Positions 33,922 to 45,900 of a DNA stretch of 64,000 nt are shown piece by piece (the first letter of the stretch is position 1; each line of letters starts with the position of its first letter). Both the position numbers and the translations under genes were made by a program. A model generated the notes under the pieces. The model had not been told where the DNA came from, searched no databases, and saw only the letters and a list, made by a program, of their open reading frames with translations. Source of the DNA: Fabrea salina (lineage: Eukaryota > Ciliophora > Heterotrichea > Heterotrichida > Fabreidae); NCBI GenBank assembly GCA_022984795.1, contig JALIHJ010000003.1:62001-126000 (forward strand), read 5' to 3'.

Positions 33922-36900
33922 ATGCTAGCTATATGGCTTTTGTTGTTAGAAAGCTGCTTTGCAAATATCCTTGTTTTCAATACCCAACCGCCTAGTGTTG
34001 ATGTCCTCGAAACATTTTCAGTGACGGTAAGCAAAAGAGATGGCAGCAATAATGTTATTTCATCAGACAACGAACCCGTCACAATCTCACTGAAGGAAGC
34101 TGGCGACTCTGAAACTTTGCTCGGAACTTTGTATAAGACAGGCTCGGCCTCTAGTTATACTTTCAGTGGCCTTAAAGTCCAGCGTGACGGGACTTACCAT
34201 CTTGTTGTAGGCTCGCCAGGTTTCCAAAGCGCAACTTCAAATCCTTTTACCGTCAGCACAACTGGAAAAAACTACAAGTTGCATTTTTCGACTGACCCTG
34301 CTAACCAAGCAGACCCTTGTTCTGGGGGACTCAAGGTCCAAGTAGTTTACGATCCCAAAGAAGACTCAAATCCAGTTACGTCTTACACTGGCACTATTAC
34401 ACTTACGCTTGGCCACGGAGATAATGGAGTTGGAACAATGGCTAGCACTAGCGGATCTGCTTCATCTGGTGAAATCACCTTTAACTCCTGCGATATTACC
34501 GGTTCAGGAAACTTTGTGCTCAAAGCTTCTGCCCCTAATTGCGAAGATGGTTACTCAAAAGAATTCACTGTGAATTCAGGTAGCCCAAACACTATTGTTC
34601 TAGTTGGCCCAGCATCGGTTTACGTAGACGAGGCCTTTGACGTAACAGTAACAGTAACCGACTCAAGCGGTGTAGAAGTGAACCTTGGCAACCCATACAC
34701 CCTCACTGTAAGTGGACCAGGAACTCTTTATGGTGGAAGCACCTCAGCTTCTATTGACAAAGGAAAGCTTTACTTCACTGACGTAAAACTCCCAGAGCCA
34801 GGGTCCCACACCCTTTCAGTATCTTGCTCTTCCTGTGGCTCTGCAACTATCGCTGATTTAGCAGTCAGCGTTGATTCAACTGCTAAGGTTATAGTTAACA
34901 TTCCAAATCCTATTTTCGAAGGAGTAAGCTCACAAAGCTACCAAATAAAGCTGAGTCAGCAACCCTCTAGCAACGTTGGCATAACTCTTACTTCCCTAGA
35001 CACACCAATAACTTCCCTTTCAACCACTAGTCTAACTTTTACCTCCGCAAATTACAACAGCTACCAGTCTGTGACCTTCAATGTGGCTAACTTCACTGAC
35101 ACCCAAGACTTTTACAAACCCAAAATTAAACATGTAGTTAGTTCCTCCGATGAGCGTTACAATGGAGATGTAGACTTCCAAGCCTGTGACGTTACTAATG
35201 GCAATGAAGTAGGTATTACTGTTTTCGCGTATAACGAACCAAGCGTTACTGTGCCTACTGTGAAAGAAGTTCAGGAAGGCACTACCGTTACTATTTCAGT
35301 TTCTATTGGCAGACAACCCAAGAGTAACGTAGTCATTGACATTTCCAAGTCAAGTAGCTTCATAAGTCTAAGCACAACAAGCCTGACTTTTTCAAACGGT
35401 GGTTCGCTCTCTCAAGATTTCACAGTCACAGCAGACCCAGTCGCATCTTTCAGTCAAGCAGTGATAGAGTACTCAATTTCTTCCAGTTCAACTGATGCTG
35501 ACTACAAAATGGGAACTACTTTATTCTACCCAGCAAACAAAAGAACTACTGTCTTAATCAGGTCCAGCGACCCCACTGACATTAGGTTTGACCCAGGCTC
35601 AGTAGCTCTGTACAACTACCACTACGAAACTTTCCACGTCAGACTAGGTGGGCAACCTTCAGGCAAAGTAACCCTAGCAATTGAAAGCAGCGACCCTGAT
35701 GTTTCACTTTCACCCACTTCACTTCAATTTGATAACATCGACTACAAGATTTACCAAGCTGTGCAAGTCAAAGCTGGACTCACAGAAACTTCAAGACTAG
35801 AAATTAGTTCGTTCACAATCACTGCAACAGCTACAAGCTCAGGCAGTGATTACGACGGAATGACTGCAAGCATCCAAGGCCAAGTCATCAACATTTGCTA
35901 CGAAACTGAGTACTCATGGCCAAGCCCTTCTATGTGCACCTGCAAAGCTGGGTTCAACTGCAAAGGAAAAGTTCCAGTTCCCTGCAAAATGGGGACTTAT
36001 TCTCTTTCAGGCGAACTTGAGTGCCAGAAGTGCCCAGCTGGTTACAAGTGTCCCAACCCCACTTCTGACAAAGAGGCTTGTTCAGACGGAACTTACTCGT
36101 ACGACTTCTACACCGAGTGTTTGCCCTGCCCTGGAGGCTTTGAGTGCCCTGGCAACGACGGCTACCAAATTAGAAGGTGCAAACACGGAACTTACTCAGC
36201 TCCTGGACAAAAGACCTGCGTCTCTCCTTCAGCAAATAACATGCTGCCTTCTCCTGAATTCGATTCCCAAAGAAGCTGCCCCGATGGATTTTTAATAGGT
36301 GGAAGCACTGAGTACTGTGTGCCCTGTCCTGGAGGTCACTCTTGTTCAGGAACTACTATAACTGCATGCAGTGGAGGAGAGTATTCTTTGCCCGGAATGA
36401 GCACTTGCCTTACTTGCCCCGACCATCACGAGTGTGACAAGGCCTTAGGACCTACTAGAATTTGTCCTGAAGGAACTTACCGCGAGTCAAATGAGAACAT
36501 GTGCAAACTTTGCCCTGCTGGAGAATACTGCACAGCTTCAGAAGGCATCAGGCCTGTTAACTGCCCTACAGGCACAACCTCAAAGGCTGGGTTTAGTTTT
36601 TGCTACAGCTCTAGTACCAACATCTTTGATGCCTACCCTGGAATCGAAGCTTCAGGAGACACTTATGCGTTATGTGATCCAGATGAAAAGTCATGCTACT
36701 TAGGCCCTTACTCTGACTTTGCAGACAATGTTTTCTGTGAACAAGGCTGGGGAAGGTGCTATGCTTTTCCTGGAGGAACTGACGACGATCGTGCTCAAAT
36801 AACACGGGGTAATAATAAGTACAGATACACAGGGGGTGATGCAATGAACACTGGTTTTAAAGGTTACATACTTCCTGACGGAGCTGACAGGCCAGACATA

Positions 36901-39900
36901 GCAGGATATGAGTGCCCTCCTGGGCATTATTGCGATGGAAAGAAAATTGAATGCCCAGATAAAACTTTCGGACCTACTGCAAGAGCTTACAATGAAGATG
37001 ATTTCTGTTTTTCTTGTCCTCCGGGTTTCGATTGTAGCAAAAAAACTGGAGTTGCACTCTACGAACAGCATCCTTGTCCAGGAGGCAAGTATTGCTCAGT
37101 AGACAATGAGTATGCACCTACCGATTGTAATGAAGGAACTTACTACAACAAACTAAGAGGCATAGCTCCTGGATCTTGCTACCAGTGTCCTGAGGGTTAC
37201 CATTGTGAAAAAGGCTCAATCAATCCTGTTAAATGCCCATCAGGACACATTTGCCCAATTGGAACTCCAAAAGAAGTTCCATGCCCTAAAGGAACTTACA
37301 ATCCTTATCCTAACAGTCACAGAATTCAAGACTGCTTAAGGTGCCCAGCTGGCCACTATTGCGAAGAAGCATCAACCGTCCCAATACCTTGTGGACCTGG
37401 AACATACAACCCTTACCAAGGAGCTTCAGACTCAAGGAGTTGCTATCCATGCTTAGCTGGTTATGCCTGTGTAGGAATCGGCACCATTAAACCTTACGTT
37501 CTGTGTGAAATAGGGTATTACTGTGAAGAAGACTACGACGTTGACCCGCCAATTGGGGCTAATTTGCCAATTCAAGTGCCTTGTCCTCCTGGAACTGTAG
37601 GCAATGTTTACGGAGCTTACTCAGTGACTCAGTGTGATCCCTGTCCTCCTGGGTTTGCATGTGGATATGGAACCAACTATGTAGACAGCCCACCCCAAGA
37701 ATGCCCTGTAGGCTACTATTGCCCCATTGGAACTGAACACGTAAACCAATACCCTTGCAAAGCTGGAACTTACAACGCTAGAACTAGAGCAGAGGAAGCT
37801 GTTGAATGCTTAATATGCCCTGCTGGAAAGTACTGTGAAGTAGCTTCGGACAGTGGCACAGACTGCCCTCAAGGTTATTACTGCCCAAGAGGAACTGAGT
37901 TTGGTGAACAGTACCCATGCCCTGCTGGTACTTTTAGAGATACTGTTGGAGCTCAACACCAAGCTGAATGTACAATGTGCACAAAAGGAAACTATTGCCC
38001 TCCTGCTTCCACAGCTGTAACTGCTTGCCCAGCTGGAACTTACATGGACGAACTAGGAGCCAAGTCCCCAGGCCCAGGAAAATACCCCCACTGCAAACCT
38101 TGCAAAGCTGGGTACTACAACGGAAACAGTGGGGAAGAATCATGCACCGCAGCAGCAAAAGGAAAATATACAATTGAAGGAGACACTGCTGAAAGAAACT
38201 GCATAGTAGGGTTTATATGTGCTGAACTGGCAACTTCAGAAGAAATGATGTACCTTTCTCCTTGCCCAGCAGGAATGTTTTGTGAAGTTGGATCAGCTGG
38301 AATAAACGCATACCCCACCTTAGACACTCATGGATGCAGTCCAGGCAAGTACTGCCCCCAAGCCACCACCACTGAAATAGACTGCCCCATTGGGACTTAC
38401 CGCAACACTAGAGGAGCTAAGTCTGAGTATGATTGTGACATAGTTCCAGCAGGTTACTACGTGGACACTCCAGGAACTGCTGATTACAAAAGCAATGAGT
38501 GTGCAACAGGGCATTACTGCCCCGCAGGTTCAATTAGTTCCACTCAAGAAAAGTGCCCAGCAGGAACCTTCAGAGCCAATACAAAAGGAAGACTAGCAAA
38601 AGACTGCGCAACTTGCCCTGCTGGAAAGTACTGTCCTAACGAAGCTATGGATACTCCTACGGACTGCCCTTCTGGAAAGTACTGCCCCGAAGGAACTATA
38701 ACTCCACTACTTTGCCCCAAAGGAAGTTATGGAGCTAGCACAAGTCTCAAAAGCTCAGCTGAATGCACCAAATGCGATCCAGGCAAGTACTGCGACACTC
38801 CTGGCCAAACTGCCTCAACAGGAGATTGCACAGAAGGCTTTTACTGCGAAGGAGGAGCTTACATTCCAACTCCTAAAGACGGCGAAACAGGTAACCTATG
38901 TCCAGCAGGCGGTTATTGCACTGCAGGTGTCACAGCTCCTATCTCTTGTCCCAACGGAAAGTTTAATAACTTCCAAGGCGCCAGAAGCGACAATGATTGT
39001 GTGAATTGTTTGCCAGGGTATTATTGCGAAGGCTCTTCAAATCCAGAACCTACTGGAAAATGTTTTGCAGGTTACTACTGCACTGGATCTGCAACTTCAG
39101 GCCAACAACACTCAGCCCAAGCAGGCTACTACGCACCTGAAGGCAGTGTGTTTGAGATCCCTTGTGAAGCAGGCACTTACAATCCTAATTCAGAACAAGG
39201 TTCTTGCACTCCTTGCACTTCTGGAAACTATTGCCCCAACACTGCAATGACTGGCCAAACTTCTTGTACAAAAGGAAACTACTGTCCCCAGGGTTCTTTC
39301 GAGCCTGTTCCTTGTCCTGCAGGAACCTTTATGAAGGACTTAGGAGCTAGTAACTTGGGCGAATGCACTGCTTGCACTGCAACCCACTACTGTGCTGAAC
39401 CAGGGAAAGATGCTGCACCTGACGATGCTACTGAAAAGTGCCAAGCTGGTTTCTACTGCAAAGGCGAATCTCCTTACAAACAACCTAAAGTTGAAGAAGC
39501 CAACAAATACGGACCTTGTCCCAAAGGCCATTACTGCGAGGAAGGAACCGAAAACCCTACGCCTTGCCCAATTGGAAGCTACAACCCCTCTGAAGGAGCT
39601 TATAATTCCGACCAATGTTTGCCTTGTCCTTCAGGGTGGGCTTGCCCCAACACAGGGACTTTTGAAGTTACTGTCAAGTGCAGACAGGGTTACTACTGTG
39701 AAGAAAGCAGCACCTCAAGAGAACCATCCGGAAAAGAATGCACTGCTGGACACAAGTGCCCTGAAGGGTCTTCTAAACAGCAAAAGTGTCCTGCTGGCAA
39801 ATACCAAGATCAGTCTGGACAAGCTGACTGCAAAGAATGTCCTCCTGGGTACTACTGTCCACCTGGGACTTCTGACTACTCTGTCAACATATGCCCTGAA

Positions 39901-42900
39901 GGCTTCTACTGCCCTACTGGCACTAAGTACTCCAAAGAAAACCCTTGTCCTATTTCCAAATACAACCCTAATCAAGCACAGTCGTCAGCTGCTTCTTGTT
40001 TAGACTGTGACCCTGGAAAGTACTGTGACAAAAAAGGTGCAGACAGTGTAGGTGGGTCCTGTGACGCAGGATTCTATTGCACTTCGGCTTCTCCAACTCC
40101 CAGACCTGAAGATGGAAGTAGCTATGGAGGAAGGTGCGACCCTGGCTACTACTGTCCTCAAGGTTCAAGTGCTAAAGTTCCCTGCACAGCAGGAAAGTAC
40201 TGTCCGAACTACGAAATGGCAGCTCCTGAAGGAGACTGTAAGGCAGGTTACTTCTGCAGTGGTCAGTCAACTACTCCTACGCCCACTGGAACAGGTGGAG
40301 ACATTTGCCCTAAAATGTACTACTGCCCTGAAGGTTCTTCCAACAAAATCAAGTGCGACACTGGAAAGTACCTTCCTTACAAGGGAGCTTCAGCTTCAAG
40401 CGAGTGCTTAGACTGCACCCCTGGCTTCTACTGCGATGGGGACGTTTCAACTCCACGCAAAACATGCACTGCTGGGTACTACTGCCCTGGTGGAGATATA
40501 AGCCCAACTAACGAGTGTGACCGAGGAAACTATTGTCCTGCAGGAAGTGCTGACCAAATTCCTTGTCCTGCTGGGGAGTACCAAGACCTTACACGCCAAG
40601 ACACTTGCAAAGACTGCACTGCTGGAAACTACTGCGAAGAAGGAGCCATAGCAGAAGTCATGTGTCCTAAAGGTTACTACTGCCCTGCAAAAACAGGTTA
40701 CAGGTACACTAACCCTTGTCCCTTAGGAAAGTACAACCCTAACAAAGGAGCTGAGGACTCGGATGCCTGCCAAAACTGCGACCTAGGAAAGTACTGTGAC
40801 CAACTTGGAGCTGAAATCTTTACAAACGTTTGTGACGAAGGTTACTACTGTGAAGCTGGATCGACTTCTGCAAAGCCAATTTCTGGTTTGTGTGATAAAG
40901 GTTACTACTGCCCAACAGGCAGTGGTTCTAAACAACCTTGTGACCCAGGAAAGTACTGCAACAAAAAAGGACTAGGTTCTCCTTCGGGATCCTGCTTTGC
41001 AGGGTACTACTGCGTTTCAAAAGCTGTTTCACCAACCCCTACTGACGGAACTACAGGAAACATTTGCAGTGCAGGAAAGTACTGTACGGCTGGAAGTAGC
41101 CAAGAGTTTGACTGCCCTACAGGGACTTATTACCCTTCACAAGGGTTAGGAGACAGTAGCAACTGCATTATTTGCCCTCACGGAGAGTACTGTGGATCTA
41201 CAGGACTTACTTCGCCATCAGGTAAGTGCATGAATGGGTTTGTTTGCCAGCCTGGAGTCTCCGGCGGAAAGGACTCTCAGAATCCTGTTGATGGGATTTG
41301 TCCAGTTGGGCATTACTGTGAAGAAGGCACTTATGTAGCTGTTCCTTGTGAAATGGGTTACCATAATCCAGATGCTCAACAACACGAATGCACACAGTGC
41401 CCAGCTGGGAGTTACTGTGAAGGCGTAACAGCTACACCTCAAGATTGTCCCTTAGGCTATGAGTGCCCTGCTGGAACTAGGTTCGACAAAGAACACCCTT
41501 GTGGAGAAGGAGAGTTCTCTGACACTGTTGGGAAATCCGCTTGTGAAACCTGCACAGCTGGAAGACAGTGCAACAATGCAGCCGAGGATGCAGACGAATT
41601 ATGTCCGCAGTACAAGTACTGTCCAGCTGGAACTGGCTACGGGTTAATTTGTCCCGACGGAACTTACAATAAAGACAACGAAGGTTTGGCAGCAAGCGCA
41701 GACTGCAATTCTTGCCCTGGAGGTCAGTACTGCGTTGACGGAAGAATTTCAGGCCAATGTGAAGCAGGCTACTACTGCATTCTTGGAAGTCCCACTCCTA
41801 CTCCGGATTCTCCTATTGATGAAGCTAAGGGAAAGCTATGCCCTCCAGGACACTACTGCGAAAAGGGGACTGTGATTCCTACACAGTGTCCTCAAGGTAA
41901 GTTCAGAAGGGACCCTGGAGCAAGGCAAATTAACGACTGTACAGATTGTCCTCCCGGAAGTTACTGTTTAAGTGGAGAACCCGAACCCAAACTTTGTGAC
42001 AAGGGGTACTACTGCCCCCCTGATGCCCAAGACAAAATACCATGCCCCAAAAGAACTTACAACGACCAAGAAGGCGCAGACGATGCTGACTCTTGCAAGA
42101 TTTGCCCCGCTGGCTACTTATGCAACCAAGAAGGAATTGCTGACTACAAGAAACACCCATGCAAAATAGGGTACTTCTGTGTAGAAGGAGCAGTTGGCTA
42201 CACTCCTTGTCCTCCAGGCACTTTAGGAGGTTACGAAACTTTGGGAGCTGTTGGGGAGTGCGAGCCTTGTCCTGGAGGTTACTACTGCCTAGGATCCTCT
42301 GACGAAAAAACTAGGTGCTCAGTTGGAACTTACTGCCCACTAGGGTCCTCTGGAGAAATACCCTGTCCGCCTGGGTTCATTTGTGACGAAGGAACTGAAG
42401 TGCCTGAACCTTGCCCCATCGGCTACTACTGCCCCATGTACGACAGAACTGACTTGTCGCAGTACTTGGACCCCAACGTAACTATCACTGAAGACTGTGT
42501 TCCAGGAACTGTGTGCCAGGGCTCGGCCTTTTACCCACAGTCTTGCCGCCCAGGCACCTACGCCAAAAATAACTCATGTATTGACTGTGCTCCAGGCACT
42601 TACTCAGACGGGTTTGACTCTTCTTACTGTAAAACTTGCCAAGCAGGCTACATCTGCACAGGAGGAGCAATTCGTGAAGACCCTAGAAACAGGTACAGCG
42701 ATGGAGGTTACCCCTGTCCTGCAGGTTACTACTGCCCGGCAGGTGCAACTTCAGCCACTGCTTGTCCAGCAACTACTTACAACCCCAAAGAGGCAGGAAC
42801 TGACGAGTCTTTTTGCTTGCTTTGTCCAGAAAACACTTATGGAGACTTTGAAGGGGCTTCTAAGTGCAGTGCATGTGGGTCGCATGCTACTTCAACGGCA

Positions 42901-45900
42901 GGCAGCAGTACTTGTGAGTGTGTAGGTTTGTTTAGGTCCTACCAAAAAAGAGACGGAAGTTGTCTTTGCATACCAACTTACGAAGCAGAAGTAGAAGGAG
43001 AAGTTAATGGAGAAGTAGACTCAAGTGTAGACTGCTACCCCAAAGAGTACTCAACTTGCGACCCTGGAACTATCAGAGGAACTGACGGGAACTGCTACAA
43101 CGAAGACGACTGTGAAGAAAGTTGCAACGGAAACCCTGGAAAGATGCTTGCAAGCAGTGGAGTGTGTGAGTGTGAAAACGTTCAGGAAGTTTGTGACGAG
43201 AGTTGCCAAGAATCCATGCCTAAGATTTCTGTGGCTTCAGATGGTAAGTTCAAAATCACCAAAGACGGTCAAGAAGAGCCCATCAGTTTGGGAGGAAGCA
43301 CTTACATGGGCAACATAAACTGCCAAGGCAACTGCAAAGTGCACAGTGTAGAAATGAACCCTACTTCAGGTCCCCAAGGAATTTACGGAGTTCCTTCTCA
43401 GCTCACTTCGATGTACGAGTCTAGAAGACTCCAAGACTCAGGAATTACCTCTCAAGGCCTCGACTTTCCACTAGCTTGCATCAACAAAGGTGACTCGTTT
43501 ATGTTTTCAATGTCTTCTAAGTCCTACCCAGTTTACAACAGAGACTCCTTGATTAACACCAACAAGAACTTTGACTACTCGCCCTTCCAAGAACTTAAGT
43601 TCAGGAAAGAAAACGGAATCAGCTACGTTACTTTGTTTTCGTTTACTTTTGACGAACCAGGCATCTACGACTTCTACGACAGCGAGTACACAAACATGAA
43701 ACTCATTGTAGCAGTTATGGGAGACTCAGAGTCGTGTCCTTCTTCAAGCACTTTCTTGCCAAGAACTCAAGCTAACCTCGAAGCTATAGGAATCTCCTCT
43801 AAAGGGAACCTTATTGAAGAGCCCAAGTGGGCCGAGATCATTGGAATTGTACTGTCAGTAATGGCAACTCTAATAGTGCTGATGGGAATAGTAGCTTTCT
43901 TCAACTGGAAAGCTTGGGCTACCCAACACGCAAAAGAGCGTTTTTACTCTATGATGAGAACTTGTTTGTCCAAATGCAAACTAACAAGGCCTCCTTTGGC
44001 TCCGGCTGGTTCCTACGACGACCCTGAAGAGTCAGTGGATTTTGACAAAGACTTACTGGAACCACAACAGTTCCAAGAAATGTACGAAAGAGTCTGCAGG
44101 TACTACGACAGAGTAAAACAAAGCTTTGAAGAGCAAGAAGAAGACACCAAAACTGCTTTGAACGAAGTCTTGGAAGAAGCAGCTTTGCTCAGAGACTACT
44201 TAGAAGACAGACTAGGCGACATAGACCCCAACGCCATTAAACAAAGAGTCGAAGAAGTTGAGTTTGAAGACGAAGAAGACGAAGAACCCCCAGAACTTGA
44301 AATTTCTCCAAACGTTCAGAAGTTCACTAACTTGTTTGCCAACAAACTGGAGTCCATACTCGAAACCACCCAAAACCAAGAAAAACTTGAACAAATGAAA
44401 CAAAAGATCAACGACAACTCCAACTTGTCACAAGAAGACAAAGACGAACTCATCAAAGACTTGTACGCCAACCAACAAAGATTTGAAAAGATCCTAAGTT
44501 CCGAAGTCGAAAAAGCCCAAAGCGACATAAACAAAAGACTCCAACAAAGAGCTGCAAAACGAAGAGCCGCCCAAAAAGACAGGAACTACCTCGAGTCCAA
44601 ACGCGAAGAAATCATTGCACGCCAAAAACACGAAAAAGAAAAACTCAACAAAAAATACGAAGACAACAAAAACACCATCAACCAAGAATACGTAAGCCAA
44701 CTCGAAGCCTCCAAAAAGGAAAACCGCAAAGAAGTTGAAACCCGACTTAAAAGCATGCGCACAAAACTCCAACAAGACATTGCCAACTCTAGAAGCCAAG
44801 AAGAAGTTGACTCCTTAATGAAGAGCTTCGAAATCGAGTCCAAGCGCATTGAAGAACAACTCAGACAGTCAAAAGCCAAACAAGAAGCTGAAACAATCAA
44901 ACGACTTGAAGAAAGAAGAAAGAGGAGAATGGAGTCCTTAAACACTCAGTTCAGAGAAGAAAAAGAAACACTAACTGACCAGCACAGAGAAGAACTCTAC
45001 CAACTCGACCAAAGAGCCCTACTTGGACAAGTTCCTATCAAAGTAGACGTTTCTTCTGAACTAAACCCTGAACAGCAAGCCCAACTTGAAGCCATAAGTC
45101 ACCAGTACCAAGGCGAAATCCAGTCTTTAGAAGACAACTACCAAAACCAACTCGAAAGCATCGACGAAGAAATCGAAACTCAAGAAAAACAGGAACTCAG
45201 ACAACGCGAACAAGAAAAAACAGAACTTGAACAAGCCTTAAACAATGCTTCCACAGAACAAGAAAAGGAAGAACTCATGAAGTCACTCCAAGAATGCAAC
45301 CAAGCCATCAACCTCTACACCAGCAAACAAGAAACCGAACTCCAAAAACGCTTAGCTGAAAGAAGGAAACTCAGAGCCCAGAAACAAAACCAAATCACCC
45401 AAGAATACCACGACCAAAAAGACTCCCTTGAAAAAAGACAGCAACTCAAAGAAAGCCAAGCTAAGTCTGAGTACGAACTCGAAAACATCGAAGAGCTTCT
45501 GAACAACTCTGAAATGACCAGTGAAGAACTTATATCCTTAGCCAGACAGTTACTAGAGTCCAAACACGACAGAGAACTTGCAGACTTAACTGCCAACAAA
45601 CAGTCCAAACTAAAAGACGCCCAAACACAAGCTTTGGAAAAAGCCATTAACTTCAAGTCCCAACTCAAAGAAGAACTCAGAGCTAAGCACAATACTGACC
45701 TTAGAGAACTTGGAAACAGCGACTTGAACAAGGACCAAAGACTCAAGAAACAAGCTGAACTAGAAGCCCACCTGAAGCATTCACTTAACCAAATAGACTT
45801 TGAGTTCATCAACAAACTCAATGCCGAACAAGACTCACTTGCCAGGGTGATTGAAGAAGACTACAGGGACAAGTGCGCCAACTTAACTCGAAGACAGCAA

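Noticed and set aside
39392-40003. 203-codon alternative-frame ORF inside the giant gene
   Set aside because: It is a by-product of the repetitive cysteine-rich coding sequence and biased codons; its own product has no features.
45315-45821. 168-codon antisense ORF opposite the coiled-coil tail
   Set aside because: Ser/Leu-rich shadow of Glu/Lys/Gln codons; no start context or conserved feature.
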